NCBI RefSeq assembly: GCF_018494065.1
Contig: NZ_JABBFR010000011.1
Span: 58,243-122,242 of the forward strand
From: Rosenbergiella gaditana
GTDB taxonomy: Bacteria > Pseudomonadota > Gammaproteobacteria > Enterobacterales > Enterobacteriaceae
Direction of reading: 5' to 3'
Length of the DNA: 64,000 nucleotides
The notes beneath the pieces are model-generated. The model had not been told where the DNA came from. It saw only the letters and a program-made list of their open reading frames with translations, and ran no database searches. The position numbers were made by a program, and so were the translations under genes. How positions within the stretch are numbered: the stretch's first letter is position 1; each line of letters opens with the position of its first letter. Below are positions 10,719-20,984 of this stretch, piece by piece.

Positions 10719-11651
10719 TTATCCAAATTCGCGCAGTCGGTTAGTCAACTTCTCCAGAGGGGAAGGCTCACGATCAAGACGATCTTTTTCGCCTGTAATA
10801 ATTACTGTCGCAGTCGTTCCCGCCGGGAAGCGATTACTCACTTGTTCATCGAGATGGATACGGACCGGCACACGCTGCGCTAAGCGCACCCATTCCAAGT
10901 TAGAATCAACACTGGCCATCCCTTTGCTATCGTTACTGCTACTACTGTTGGTGACCCCTGCTGCAACACTTTCAACCGTGCCACGCAGTGTTAAATTACT
11001 GCCCAAAGGCGTAATTTCTGCGCGCAAACCAGGGCGTACTGCGTGCAGCTTAGTCTCTTCAAGATAGGCTGTTACATAGAAGGTGTGCTCTTTCACTAAG
11101 GCAACGGCGACGGAACCTCGGCTAATAAATTCGCCACCATAAACATTTAAGTTAGTGATCCAGCCATCTGCCGGTGCTTTAACCGTTGCACGGACAAGAT
11201 CAAGCTGAGCCAGATCCCTTACTGCAGCTGCTTTCGCGAGTTGATGTTCACTGGTTTGAAGGTCGTTGTTCGCTTGCTCAACCGCTTCGCGTGATAACGC
11301 TACGGTACTCAATTGATTGCGCCGTGCGGCTTCACGTCGTTTCTCGGCGACAACGGCTTGGTAATAATCAACGTCGGCTTGTGCTTCATCTAAGGCTTCT
11401 TTAAAGCGTGGGCGGTCGATCTCAAACAGTATCTCCCCTTGCTTAACATATTGGTTATCGTGAACATTCACTTGTGTGATCAAACCCGTTACGTCAGGCG
11501 CAATAGCGACCACGTCTGCAGAGAATTTTGCGTCACGCGTCCAAGGGGATTCGGTATAATACACCCATGTACGAAAAACAATCACAATGGCGACAATCAC
11601 TAACACAACGGTAATCGCGTAGCGGGCCACTTTTTTTATTAACGTTTTCAC
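10719..11651 (-). CDS. aaeA: p-Hydroxybenzoic acid efflux pump subunit AaeA (membrane fusion protein)
   Basis: Periplasmic adaptor (HlyD/EmrA family) of the AaeAB pump. One N-terminal membrane helix (about residues 12-28) is followed by a lipoyl/barrel-sandwich half ([20 protein letters not shown]), a helical hairpin (about residues 85-150), the second lipoyl half ([18 protein letters not shown]) and a beta-barrel domain. At 310 residues it equals the E. coli protein and ends in the same LREFG. The start is GTG with GAGG five bases upstream. It sits seven bases after aaeX. Confidence 0.95.
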   Translation of the reverse strand: MKTLIKKVARYAITVVLVIVAIVIVFRTWVYYTESPWTRDAKFSADVVAIAPDVTGLITQVNVHDNQYVKQGEILFEIDRPRFKEALDEAQADVDYYQAVVAEKRREAARRNQLSTVALSREAVEQANNDLQTSEHQLAKAAAVRDLAQLDLVRATVKAPADGWITNLNVYGGEFISRGSVAVALVKEHTFYVTAYLEETKLHAVRPGLRAEITPLGSNLTLRGTVESVAAGVTNSSSSNDSKGMASVDSNLEWVRLAQRVPVRIHLDEQVSNRFPAGTTATVIITGEKDRLDREPSPLEKLTNRLREFG

Positions 11652-11658
11652 TGAAACC

Positions 11659-11862
11659 TCAGACTATTAAACTCGAAACGAGATAAAACACACAGCAGTA
11701 AAGGGCGGTATTGACTAGGGAGGGGTGCCAAACCAAATCATAGATACCGGTTGGTGTGAGCACTTTTTTGACTAGCCAAAACACAATGAGAGATAAGATA
11801 AGCTCAATAAAAATAGGTGGAAATGAGAGCCCAAATATCACCAAAACTGGATGCACACTCAT
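11659..11862 (-). CDS. aaeX: Small membrane protein AaeX (DUF1656)
   Basis: 67-residue inner-membrane protein encoded at the head of the efflux operon; its exact role is not known. Two hydrophobic segments (about residues 8-30 and 47-66) flank the motif [20 protein letters not shown], typical of the DUF1656 family. The ATG has an AAAGGA site six bases upstream. Followed within seven bases by aaeA. Confidence 0.93.
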   Translation of the reverse strand: MSVHPVLVIFGLSFPPIFIELILSLIVFWLVKKVLTPTGIYDLVWHPSLVNTALYCCVFYLVSSLIV

Positions 11863-12127
11863 GTAAAATCCTTTAACACAATAGCCAGCGAGCCACTCGG
11901 CATGGGTTACTGGAAAGCTTTAAGATCCATAATGGCGACTTATTCGGTTCAAAGGTAATGAAAACCGTGCCATTACCCATCAGGAACCGAACCAAAAAAT
12001 CACTACAGACAGAGACGACGATGCGAGAATAGAAAAATAAATTTCTATTAATAACGCTATAGTAACTTGTCTCTGCGATAATTTTCTATACTTTGTGAAC
12101 TAAATCACTTTTAACTCAGAGTTAATA
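11863..12127. promoter_or_regulatory. aaeX-aaeR divergent control region with nested dyads
   Basis: The interval between the divergent aaeX and aaeR starts holds two concentric inverted repeats: TTCGGTTC (11943-11950) with GAACCGAA (11984-11991), enclosing GGTAATG (11954-11960) with CATTACC (11971-11977). A further pair, AATAGAAA (12028-12035) with TTTCTATT (12042-12049), lies nearer aaeR. Such dyads are what a LysR-type activator would bind; assignment to AaeR is inference. Confidence 0.6.
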
Positions 12128-13048
12128 ATGGAACGATTAAAACGAATGGCCGTGTTTGCCAAAGTTGTCGAACTGGGTTCATTTACCGCGGTTGCACAGC
12201 AGATGCAAGTCAGTGTTTCTTCAATCTCACAGACTATCTCCCGCTTAGAAGGTGAACTTAATATTAAGCTCCTCAATCGCAGTACACGCCGTATCGGCAT
12301 GACGCAAGCGGGAAAGATCTATTATTTGGGTTGTCAGCGAATGCTCAACGAAGCCAGCCGCGTTCACGAGCAGTTATTTGAATTTAATAATACGCTAGTA
12401 GGTACATTGCGTATTGGCTGTAGCACCACGATGGCACAAAATGTTCTCGCACCTATCGCCATGAAATTATTGGCAGATTACCCCGGACTCGAAATCGACC
12501 TGATTACCGATAATCCCACCCCCGATTTGATCACACACGGCTTAGATCTAGTGCTGAGGACGGGTCACTTAGAGAATTCAACGCTCTTTTCACGTCAGAT
12601 TGGCGCTATGCCAATGGTGATTTGCGCCAGCAAAGAGTATCTCAGTCAAATCTCTCTTCCTACTCATCATAGTGAGCTTGCGTCGCTCTCTTGGTTGGAA
12701 TATACCTTGTCGCCCTATAATGAAATGGAACTCACTGCTCCAGATGGCGAGCTCATTCACCTTTCTCTTCGCGGCCGCTTCGCCACGAATGATCCGCAAA
12801 CCTTAGTGCATTGGCTCAAATCGGGGGCAGGTATCGCTTATATGCCTATGATGTGGGTGATGGATGAAGTCAAACAGGGGAATATTAGTATTTTACTGCC
12901 CGAATATAGCTCGAAGCCGCGGCCAGTGCATGCCCTCTATACAGAAAAGGATAAGCTGCCGCTTAAAGTCCAAATCTGTTTATCTTTACTGACTGAGTAT
13001 TTCAAAGAAATGGCCACGCGCTACGAACTCTTTTTAAGCAAAAGGTAG
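12128..13048 (+). CDS. aaeR: LysR-type regulator AaeR
   Basis: Transcription regulator of aaeXAB, responding to aromatic carboxylic acids in E. coli. The 306-residue protein has the LysR winged helix at the N-terminus (MERLKRMAVFAKVVELGSFT, recognition helix around SVSSISQTISRLE, residues 34-46) and a periplasmic-binding-protein-like effector domain from about residue 90. Divergent from its target operon, the usual LysR arrangement. The translation start has only a weak ribosome site. Confidence 0.93.
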   Translation: MERLKRMAVFAKVVELGSFTAVAQQMQVSVSSISQTISRLEGELNIKLLNRSTRRIGMTQAGKIYYLGCQRMLNEASRVHEQLFEFNNTLVGTLRIGCSTTMAQNVLAPIAMKLLADYPGLEIDLITDNPTPDLITHGLDLVLRTGHLENSTLFSRQIGAMPMVICASKEYLSQISLPTHHSELASLSWLEYTLSPYNEMELTAPDGELIHLSLRGRFATNDPQTLVHWLKSGAGIAYMPMMWVMDEVKQGNISILLPEYSSKPRPVHALYTEKDKLPLKVQICLSLLTEYFKEMATRYELFLSKR

Positions 13049-13063
13049 CTTTACGCTACCTTT
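13041..13063. terminator. Bidirectional terminator between aaeR and tldD
   Basis: Perfect 9-bp stem 13041-13049 (AAAGGTAGC) with 13055-13063, five-base loop; the 5' arm includes the aaeR stop codon. It serves two convergent genes. Confidence 0.7.
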
Positions 13064-13070
13064 AAATCGC

Positions 13071-14516
13071 TTAAGCCGTTCCGCCAACGGTCAAGCGGTC
13101 GAGTTTCAGCGTTGGTTGTCCCACGCCTACTGGGACACTTTGTCCCTCTTTGCCGCAAACCCCAACACCTTTATCAAGGGCGAGATCGTTGCCGACCATC
13201 GAGATTTGCTGCATCGCTTCAATACCAGAGCCAATCAGAGTTGCCCCTTTTACCGGCGAGGTGATCTTACCTTTTTCAATTAGGTACGCTTCCGACGTTG
13301 AGAAAACAAATTTTCCTGACGTGATGTCAACTTGACCGCCACCAAAATTGGGGGCGTAAATACCGTAATCAACACTTTCAATGATCTCTTGTGGCGTCGA
13401 TTGACCCGCCAGCATATAAGTGTTTGTCATCCTAGGCATAGGAAGATGTGCATAAGATTCGCGGCGGCCATTACCCGTTGGAGGAAGCCCCATCAAGCGC
13501 GCGTTCAATTTATCTTGGATAAAACCTTTCAGGATACCCTTTTCAATCAATACATTGTATTGGCCAGGAACCCCTTCATCGTCGATAGCGATCGAGCCAC
13601 GTAGCCCACTTAACGTTCCATCATCCACGACGGTACAAAGTTCCGACGCCACAGGCTGCCCCATTTGTCCACTGAACATCGACGTACCACGGCGGTTAAA
13701 GTCACCTTCTAATCCGTGGCCAACTGCTTCATGGAGTAATACGCCGGGCCACCCTGCGCCCAGCACAACCGGTAGCGTGCCAGCCGGGGCCGCGATAGCG
13801 GAAAGGTTGACCAACGCCATTCTTACCGCTTCCTTTGCCCAACCATCACAGCGGGTTTCGCCTTGATCATCAAGTAAGAAAAATTCATAGCCAGTGCGTC
13901 CACCACCGCCACAAGAACCATGCTCGCGTTTCCCTTTGTCCTCAACTTGTACGCTGATTGATAAGCGAACCAGTGGTCGAATATCTGCCGCAAACGTGCC
14001 ATCGGTGGCCGCAATAAGAACTTCTTCGTAAACACCGGATAAGTGAGCACTTACCTCTTGAACCCGTGGGTCAGCATCACGCGCAACGCGATTCACGCGG
14101 TGCAGCAGCGCAATTTTATCTTCGCGAGTCAAACTATCTAACGGGTTAACCGCAGCGTATAATGCATTGTGCTCAACCGCCGCTAAGGTCCGCACTTTTC
14201 CATCACCTTGCTCTTGAACAATACTGCGTGCTGCACCAGCACTCTGTTCGAGGGCCTTTAAAGTCAATTGATCTGCGTAAGCAAAACCGGTTTTCTCGCC
14301 ACTGATGGCGCGAATACCAACCCCTTGATCAATATGCCAAGACCCTTCTTTGATGATGTTATCCTCAAGTCCCCATGATTCATGCATGCTGGACTGAAAA
14401 TAGAGATCACCGTAGTCCAATTGACGCTCTGAAAGCTGGCTGAGTACCCGTGAGAGATCATGGTGCGTAATAGTATTTTGAGTTAGTAAATGCTCGCTAA
14501 CCAGGTTCAGTTTCAT
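13071..14516 (-). CDS. tldD: Metalloprotease TldD
   Basis: Zinc metalloprotease that forms a heterodimer with PmbA/TldE; it trims microcin B17 and CcdA in E. coli. The 481-residue protein has the metal-binding motif [16 protein letters not shown] around residue 260 and the late [20 protein letters not shown] motif bearing the third ligand cysteine, and ends LTVGGTA as in E. coli. Lengths are identical. It lies 60 bp downstream of yhdP on the same strand. Confidence 0.96.
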   Translation of the reverse strand: MKLNLVSEHLLTQNTITHHDLSRVLSQLSERQLDYGDLYFQSSMHESWGLEDNIIKEGSWHIDQGVGIRAISGEKTGFAYADQLTLKALEQSAGAARSIVQEQGDGKVRTLAAVEHNALYAAVNPLDSLTREDKIALLHRVNRVARDADPRVQEVSAHLSGVYEEVLIAATDGTFAADIRPLVRLSISVQVEDKGKREHGSCGGGGRTGYEFFLLDDQGETRCDGWAKEAVRMALVNLSAIAAPAGTLPVVLGAGWPGVLLHEAVGHGLEGDFNRRGTSMFSGQMGQPVASELCTVVDDGTLSGLRGSIAIDDEGVPGQYNVLIEKGILKGFIQDKLNARLMGLPPTGNGRRESYAHLPMPRMTNTYMLAGQSTPQEIIESVDYGIYAPNFGGGQVDITSGKFVFSTSEAYLIEKGKITSPVKGATLIGSGIEAMQQISMVGNDLALDKGVGVCGKEGQSVPVGVGQPTLKLDRLTVGGTA

Positions 14517-14576
14517 AAATTCTCGCTTTTAATTAGCGCCATCGAGATATTCACTCGTTTTGGCTTTTTTCATTCT

Positions 14577-17500
14577 TCACTTACGCAGGACTTCTTTGAC
14601 TTCCGGTTTGCCCATCGGTCCAGTGATACTGTAGCGTAATAACGATATTTTACTCCAGATGGGGGACAATACCTTACTTGCCACAACCACTGAAGCGCCA
14701 ACAATAGGGTTTATAGCAAAGGCCGCGGCAACACCCACTGGTACCGAGATTTCAGGAGCAACAGTTGCCAAGAGGTCAAACTGGCGATTAGTAAAATTCA
14801 CATCACCATGCATACCAATATCTGCTTCTAAGCCATCGATATTAAGATTTTCAGTATGTAATATCCCTTTATCCATCCACGCTGTTCCAGTGATGCTATC
14901 GTAGTAGAAGCCGCTATCAAAGGTTCCTCTAAAATCGAAGCTAACTTTCCGCAGCAGCGCATCAATGCTTAACAAACGCAGGACTTGTCCAGCAGTCCCC
15001 GTCTCGACATGTCGGAAAGCCCCCTTTCCGGCATGTAACGTCAGTAACCCACTTAATGTCTGAGCTGAGGGCTGCCAAGGTACATCTTTCCAATGCAGGT
15101 CATAACCGAGCTGCAGCGGAGTATCACTAACCGGAACCTCTACACCAAACCAATGGGCTGCATCGGCAAGATTGTCGGTGTGTAAATGCCCTTTGAGTGC
15201 AGTGCGCTCTTGGCCAGGAACATTATTCCACTCTCCCATCACTGATAACCGACTGCGGCCAGTATCAATAGTGCCATCGCGCAAGGTTAACGTTTTCTGA
15301 TTAACGCTAAATTTTCCTTTAATTTGACCAAAATTCTGTCCGGCAAACCAACAGGATGTACAGGTCGCATCAAGCTGTGGCCATTGGCTGAAATCAATCT
15401 GATTTGCCTGCATGGGCTGTGCGACCTGTTGTAGCGCACCGGTGGCCGGGAACTGTGGGTTATAGTAGAGGTAGTCGACGTTTAGCAACCAAGGCTGGCC
15501 CTGCCTAACCTGTAAGTTACCTCGGGCCTCATCACTGTTCACTGATATATGCGGCTTTGAAAGTAACTGTTGTACCTTAAGGCTTAGGTTACGCCATTGT
15601 TGTCCATAAAGGGCTAACGTTGGAGTCGTTGCCTGTAATGTTGCAGGCAGTCCAAAAGGAACATGCGTCTGCCAAGTTTGCGTCGTCGAACGGGGTTGCT
15701 CAGTTTTTCTCGATGAGCTGGATGCCATAGAGGGAAGCTTTTCTAATGCCGCAGTAAACTTATCGCCATCTAAGGCGGGTAGACGTATATCCATGACCGA
15801 CTGCAAAGGTAATGACGGATGCTCATCGGCTTGGCTCGTCCATTGCCCTTTTTCTAGCGCCAATTTAGGCGACAGCTTCCACTGGGTCGTAAACCGTTGT
15901 TGATTATCTATCGCCCCCAATACCTGTAGTGTCGATAAATTGCCCGTGGCATCGATATTGATAGGGAAAGATTTTTTTCCTATACCTAATGCTTCCGGTA
16001 GTTTACCGCTTACCCTTGTCGCATCACTGACCACCTTAACACGGTAGGATGTCTCACCGTGGTGAGGAAGCGCTATCGTCACGTGGCTACGCCAAGGTAA
16101 CCTTCCCGAAAACTGCTGATGCAACGTTTTAGGGAGAGCATTAATTTTTTCAAAAGCCCAATTACCGTTCGCCTGAACATCAATTGCAAACTGTTCGGCC
16201 TTTTCTTCTGTTGAGAAAGCAACATTAATTGGCTGCCCAAACCACTGTGCCGATATCGGGGTACTCTGCAATCTTCCATTATTGTAAGTAAATCGACCCG
16301 TGACACCTTTCATTTGCGTTTGTAACGGCACGATAGTTAATTGATTATTCTGTAAATTAACGTCTCCCTTCGCAACCACCTCTTTTCCATCCAGCGGGAT
16401 GGTCAACCCTAAGTGTCCATAAACCTCGCCGTTAACCTTGAGTTGGTCTAATGCACGCCCAACACTATTGGTTAAAGGCGTCTGTTTCATATAACGATGA
16501 ATATCTTCGCCTTGCCCCCGGATATCGCCATCGATCAGTAACTGTTCCCTATGATAATCGGGAATATTGGCCGTTACCTGTGTCACGGGGACATTACCTA
16601 AACGGATAGCAGCTGCCTTCATCCATAACCCGTTATTCACGAAGTTCAATTCTATATCGAGAGGGGATAACGCCGGCCATCCAGGCTGAAAAGCAAAAGT
16701 CGCCTGTTTTAACGGCACGGTAACCTGAAAAGTCCCCTCATTATGGATAAAGGGAAATTGATGAGGGTTCCCCGCAAAGACTAAGGTGGCATCTTTTGCC
16801 TTACCGCCTTGAATAGCGGTACTTAGGTAGTGCACTAAGCCTTTTGGCATGATTTTTATTGGGAAATAACGCCAAGCATCCGCACCATCCGTCGCATTAA
16901 TCCCAGCTAAAATCTGTAAATTTGGCGGGTGCTTATCCGACTGTTGATACGAAAAGTCCCCACTGGCGGCGACAGATTTCGCGCTAACCTGAATATGTTG
17001 CCCAGAGAGGAACAGACTGTTGTCATCTCTTTTCCACAAGAAACCGCCGGAGAAATGTTTGAGTTCGAGCGGTGCCTGTAATTGTCCCTGAGAAGCCAAC
17101 GTTTGTTGACCTAATTCCAGCTGTGTTTCGCCTTGCTCCATTCCCCCTGTCAACCAGCCAGAAAGCCCTGTTACCGCAGGGAGCTTCTGAAAAGCTTGCC
17201 ATTTCAGCTCATGCCACTGCGCGGCAATGCGGGTTTGCTTAACATCTTGTAGTGGAATATCGGCTGCAAGGCGTGTAAAACGCCCTTGAGGATTTGCCTG
17301 CTGCCAAAGCTTGGCATAGGTAGACTGTAGGGGAGATATCAGTGGCACCAGCGGGGTAAGTCGTGCCAGATCAATATTAGCCGCACGGACTCTGACCACT
17401 GAGTTTTCTGCCGGTAGCCAAGGCTGTTCACTATCAGCTTGCCAATTCAATGCTAAGCTTCCTCGCGGCCACCGCGTCTTATCAATGGTGATCCCCGTAT

Positions 17501-18407
17501 CGGGAAGTGATAAAACAAAGCCTTTGCCGACGCGAGATAACTTAGCCGAAAGCTGCGTGAGCTGTAACTGGTGGGCACTTTGATTAGCTTCCTGCCATTC
17601 GGCATCACCGTGATTGATGATGACGTCACCAGAGGATAACGTACCCTCTGCGAGGTTAAGCCAAACCATCAAACTAAGATGGGCTTTTTTTAAGTTGGTA
17701 TTCTTATTGACCCAATTACCTAACCAAGGTTTGGCATCAATATCATCGACTTTAATCCAGATGGTGCCTTTATCGAGTAACTGTTGCTTATCGTGTAAGT
17801 TAACCCGTAATTGTGCGGTGCCATGCTGACCCGTAAAACTGCTCAGGTTCACTAATCCTTCTGCCCGATGTAACTTGCCTTCATTAAACCAGGTCAGTGT
17901 AGGAATATTCAGCGTTACACGCTGCCCAGAGGGAGAAGGGAAATCGAGAGTACTTTCACGAAGAATAAAGTGGTCGAAGCGCTGTAAAAATAGATTCTTA
18001 ACTTTATTACTGTCGTAACCAGTATGCGGGGAGGACTCTTTTTGTGAGAATTGCTGCACAGAGAAATGTAACTGCCAAAAAGTCAGATCACGAAATTGTA
18101 AGTTTGCGTGGAACAGCGATTGCCATATATCAAGGGCTAAAGTCACTTTCTTTATATGTAGCTTGCCGCCATCGGCCAACTCGGCTGAGAAATTATCGAC
18201 ATCTAGCGTTGGACCAAAGCTTTTCCACTCACCTTGTAGTTTAGCTGCTGAGAAATGAATACCCGTTGCTGCAGAAGCGGCATTAAGAAGTTGCGTGCGA
18301 TAATGGTCCATGTAAGGCATAGCCAAACGTAATGCCGTCACAAAAAGTGCCGCAATTACGATCAGCGCGGTAATTATCCGTAACATCCATTGCGATAGCC
18401 TGCTCAC
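14577..18407 (-). CDS. yhdP: AsmA-like inter-membrane phospholipid transporter YhdP
   Basis: Very large bridge protein (1276 residues; E. coli about 1266) of the AsmA family, anchored by one N-terminal inner-membrane helix (about residues 8-28) and spanning the periplasm as a beta groove; with TamB and YdbH it moves phospholipids to the outer membrane. Conserved landmarks include LALDIWQSLFHANLQFRDLT near residue 90, WRYFPIKIMPKGLVHYLSTA in the middle and the C-terminal VAAAFAINPIVGASVVVASK. The start is GTG. It follows rng by 25 bp, in the same order as E. coli. Confidence 0.94.
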   Translation of the reverse strand: MSRLSQWMLRIITALIVIAALFVTALRLAMPYMDHYRTQLLNAASAATGIHFSAAKLQGEWKSFGPTLDVDNFSAELADGGKLHIKKVTLALDIWQSLFHANLQFRDLTFWQLHFSVQQFSQKESSPHTGYDSNKVKNLFLQRFDHFILRESTLDFPSPSGQRVTLNIPTLTWFNEGKLHRAEGLVNLSSFTGQHGTAQLRVNLHDKQQLLDKGTIWIKVDDIDAKPWLGNWVNKNTNLKKAHLSLMVWLNLAEGTLSSGDVIINHGDAEWQEANQSAHQLQLTQLSAKLSRVGKGFVLSLPDTGITIDKTRWPRGSLALNWQADSEQPWLPAENSVVRVRAANIDLARLTPLVPLISPLQSTYAKLWQQANPQGRFTRLAADIPLQDVKQTRIAAQWHELKWQAFQKLPAVTGLSGWLTGGMEQGETQLELGQQTLASQGQLQAPLELKHFSGGFLWKRDDNSLFLSGQHIQVSAKSVAASGDFSYQQSDKHPPNLQILAGINATDGADAWRYFPIKIMPKGLVHYLSTAIQGGKAKDATLVFAGNPHQFPFIHNEGTFQVTVPLKQATFAFQPGWPALSPLDIELNFVNNGLWMKAAAIRLGNVPVTQVTANIPDYHREQLLIDGDIRGQGEDIHRYMKQTPLTNSVGRALDQLKVNGEVYGHLGLTIPLDGKEVVAKGDVNLQNNQLTIVPLQTQMKGVTGRFTYNNGRLQSTPISAQWFGQPINVAFSTEEKAEQFAIDVQANGNWAFEKINALPKTLHQQFSGRLPWRSHVTIALPHHGETSYRVKVVSDATRVSGKLPEALGIGKKSFPINIDATGNLSTLQVLGAIDNQQRFTTQWKLSPKLALEKGQWTSQADEHPSLPLQSVMDIRLPALDGDKFTAALEKLPSMASSSSRKTEQPRSTTQTWQTHVPFGLPATLQATTPTLALYGQQWRNLSLKVQQLLSKPHISVNSDEARGNLQVRQGQPWLLNVDYLYYNPQFPATGALQQVAQPMQANQIDFSQWPQLDATCTSCWFAGQNFGQIKGKFSVNQKTLTLRDGTIDTGRSRLSVMGEWNNVPGQERTALKGHLHTDNLADAAHWFGVEVPVSDTPLQLGYDLHWKDVPWQPSAQTLSGLLTLHAGKGAFRHVETGTAGQVLRLLSIDALLRKVSFDFRGTFDSGFYYDSITGTAWMDKGILHTENLNIDGLEADIGMHGDVNFTNRQFDLLATVAPEISVPVGVAAAFAINPIVGASVVVASKVLSPIWSKISLLRYSITGPMGKPEVKEVLRK

Positions 18408-18432
18408 TGTCCCCTCACTCCATCGACTGCTA

Positions 18433-19902
18433 TTACATTAGTACTACGTCAAACTGCTCTGGTGTATAGAGAGGTTCGACTTGTACTTTGACCTGTTTAC
18501 CTAAAAAGATTTCGACTTCCGCCAATGCATGGGCTTCTTCATTTTTTAACGCCTCACAGACTCTGGGCGACGCATAGACCAAATAGCTGTCAGAGTCGTA
18601 GCTATGGTGCACGCGCACAATCTCACGCATGATCTCATAGCAGACGGTATCGGCTGTTTTGACACTGCCTCGCCCTTGGCAGGTCGGGCACTTTCCACAT
18701 AAAATATGTTCTAAGCTTTCGCGCGTACGCTTACGCGTCATTTCAACCAGTCCTAACGATGAGAAACCGTTAATACTGCTTTTCACCCTGTCCTTACTCA
18801 TCGCACTTTCTAGCGTATGCAACACTCGCCGACGATGTTCCTCGTTACTCATATCAATGAAATCGATAATGATGATACCGCCTAAATTACGCAACCGTAG
18901 TTGTCGCGCAATGACTTGCGTCGCTTCAATATTCGTATTAAAAATCGTTTCTTCAAGATTACGATGACCAACAAATGCCCCGGTATTAATATCAACAGTG
19001 GTCATCGCTTCCGTCTGATCAATAATGAGGTAGCCGCCAGACTTCAACGCCACTTTTCGATCCATCGCCCGTTGAATTTCATTCTCTACATCGAAGAGAT
19101 CGAAGATCGGCTGCTTTTCGCTATAGTGCTCTAGTTTTTCGGTAAGTTCAGGAACATATTCGGCCGTGAATTCTAACAGCTTTTCATATGTCGCCTTCGA
19201 ATCGACACGAATATGGTCAAGCGGTGCTTCAACGAAATCGCGCAATACGCGTGCCGCCAGGGCAATCTCTCCATAAAGTTTGATCCGCGTCTGATTTCGC
19301 TTTTTACGCTTACACACCTTAGCCCATAAGCGCTTTAAAAAGGCCGCATCACGTGCCAGTTCGTTATCACTAATCCCTTCCGCAGCGGTACGGATGATAA
19401 AGCCGCCCTGTTCGTCACAATATTGATTAACCGCCTGCTTAAGACGTGCACGTTCCGACTCACTTTCAATTCGCTGAGAAACTCCCACATGGGACGCCCC
19501 AGGCATAAAAACAAGATAGCGGGAGGGCAGTGTGATATCGGTGGTGAGCCTCGCCCCTTTGGTCCCAAGAGGATCTTTAACAACTTGCACCACCAAGTCT
19601 TGGCCAGGCCGAACTAATTCAGAAATATTTTTAACATGGAACTTTTTCTGCTCCTCCCCCGCTACACATTCAGTGTGCGGCATAATGTCGGAAGCATGGA
19701 GAAACGCAGATTTGTCTAAGCCAATATCCACAAAGGCCGCTTGCATACCAGGCAGTACACGGCTCACGCGACCTTTGTAGATATTCCCGACAATCCCTCT
19801 TTTCGCTTCTCGCTCGATATGAATTTCTTGCAGAATGCCATTATCGAGGTAAGCAACACGTGTTTCAGAAGGCGTAACATTGATGAGCAGTTCAGCAGCC
19901 AT
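18433..19902 (-). CDS. rng: Ribonuclease G
   Basis: Endoribonuclease of the RNase E/G family that finishes the 5' end of 16S rRNA and cuts some mRNAs. The 489-residue protein has an S1 domain (about residues 35-125), the 5'-sensor and DNase I-like catalytic region with TVDINTGAFVGHRN and IIIIDFIDM carrying the catalytic aspartates, and the zinc-link motif CGKCPTCQGRG near residue 405. The ATG at 19902 has AAGGAG upstream and matches E. coli; a GTG two codons earlier would sit inside that site. It lacks the long C-terminal scaffold of RNase E. Confidence 0.96.
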   Translation of the reverse strand: MAAELLINVTPSETRVAYLDNGILQEIHIEREAKRGIVGNIYKGRVSRVLPGMQAAFVDIGLDKSAFLHASDIMPHTECVAGEEQKKFHVKNISELVRPGQDLVVQVVKDPLGTKGARLTTDITLPSRYLVFMPGASHVGVSQRIESESERARLKQAVNQYCDEQGGFIIRTAAEGISDNELARDAAFLKRLWAKVCKRKKRNQTRIKLYGEIALAARVLRDFVEAPLDHIRVDSKATYEKLLEFTAEYVPELTEKLEHYSEKQPIFDLFDVENEIQRAMDRKVALKSGGYLIIDQTEAMTTVDINTGAFVGHRNLEETIFNTNIEATQVIARQLRLRNLGGIIIIDFIDMSNEEHRRRVLHTLESAMSKDRVKSSINGFSSLGLVEMTRKRTRESLEHILCGKCPTCQGRGSVKTADTVCYEIMREIVRVHHSYDSDSYLVYASPRVCEALKNEEAHALAEVEIFLGKQVKVQVEPLYTPEQFDVVLM

Positions 19903-19917
19903 TAACACTCCTTATCG

Positions 19918-20487
19918 CTATCGGTAGGATTGAAAGTCAGTCAGTAGTTCGTAGGTTTCCACCAGCGGCAGGCCTACCACTGCAGAGTAACTGCCCTGAA
20001 TCTCACGGACAAAATTTCCACCCATCCCTTGGATACCATAAGCACCCGCTTTATCCATTGGTTCTTGTGTCTCGATATACTGATTAATTCGCTCTGGCGT
20101 TAAGGAACAAAATGTCACCGTCGTTTGTACACTAAGCGTTTTTATTGTGTGCCGGTCCGCCAGCGTTACGGCTGTTATCACCCGATGAGAGCGGCCTGAT
20201 AGTTGAGTCAATATGTCAAAGGCATGGCTTGGCGATAACGGTTTTTCTAAAACTTGATCGCCGATAACGACAATGGTATCTGCACCCAGCACCGGTTTAT
20301 TATCCGGGGCTATCTTGACCCCAGCCAGCGCTTTATCTTGCGACAACCGTGTCACGTATTCGAGCGGTAACTCGTCGACCCTTCGTTGCTCAATGACCTC
20401 AGTGATCAAGCGAGTGAACGGCACTCCTAATTGTGTTAACAGTTCGGCACGACGAGGAGAAGCGGAGGCAAGATAAATGGGGGTCAT
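19918..20487 (-). CDS. yhdE: Maf-type nucleoside triphosphate pyrophosphatase YhdE (dTTP/UTP)
   Basis: House-cleaning pyrophosphatase that hydrolyses dTTP, UTP and modified pyrimidine nucleotides in E. coli. The 189-residue protein begins with the Maf motif [16 protein letters not shown], has [12 protein letters not shown] in the middle and the [19 protein letters not shown] active-site loop near residue 140. It lies between mreD (8 bp) and rng (15 bp), apparently one transcript with mreBCD, as in E. coli. Confidence 0.93.
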   Translation of the reverse strand: MTPIYLASASPRRAELLTQLGVPFTRLITEVIEQRRVDELPLEYVTRLSQDKALAGVKIAPDNKPVLGADTIVVIGDQVLEKPLSPSHAFDILTQLSGRSHRVITAVTLADRHTIKTLSVQTTVTFCSLTPERINQYIETQEPMDKAGAYGIQGMGGNFVREIQGSYSAVVGLPLVETYELLTDFQSYR

Positions 20488-20495
20488 AGACAGCC

Positions 20496-20984
20496 TTACT
20501 GAATCGAAAATTGATAACGTATCTTACGCATCAATAAAAATAGCCAAGGCCACAATAATCCATCGACTAATGCACCCATAAAAATTTCTGGGCGGAAGGT
20601 GATGTCTGTCACCATAAACTGTACCCAGAAAACCATGACATCACTGACTAACGAGAACAGCACGACAACGCCGGCTTGCTGCCACAGCGCTAAATTTCGA
20701 AATAGCTGAAAACGGTAAACAATCAGGTAGGCGATAATGCTAAAAGTTAAGGCTCGAATACCTAAGGCTGAGCCAGAAACTAAGTCCATCACCATGCCAA
20801 TGAAAAAACCAGTACCGATATTAACGCGGTGTGGTAGTGCCAGGATCCAATATAAGAGTAGCAGTAACATCCATGACGGCCGGAACATATAATACTGTTC
20901 CGGCCATGGCATCACTTGCAATACTAATGCGATGACAAATGAAAGCCAGATAACCCAACCACCTTGTCTACGATAGCGACTCAA
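20496..20984 (-). CDS. mreD: Rod shape-determining protein MreD
   Basis: Polytopic inner-membrane protein of the elongasome, 162 residues, the E. coli length, with five to six hydrophobic segments. The stretch [21 protein letters not shown] and the following [19 protein letters not shown] are conserved. The start codon is TTG, overlapping the mreC stop (TTGA), so translation is probably coupled to mreC; a rare start like this may keep MreD low. E. coli mreD also has a non-ATG start. Confidence 0.94.
   Translation of the reverse strand: MSRYRRQGGWVIWLSFVIALVLQVMPWPEQYYMFRPSWMLLLLLYWILALPHRVNIGTGFFIGMVMDLVSGSALGIRALTFSIIAYLIVYRFQLFRNLALWQQAGVVVLFSLVSDVMVFWVQFMVTDITFRPEIFMGALVDGLLWPWLFLLMRKIRYQFSIQ

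Noticed and set aside
13555..13866. Long antisense ORFs inside tldD, yhdP and mreB
   Set aside because: They mirror the codon pattern of the real genes on the other strand and have no independent support.
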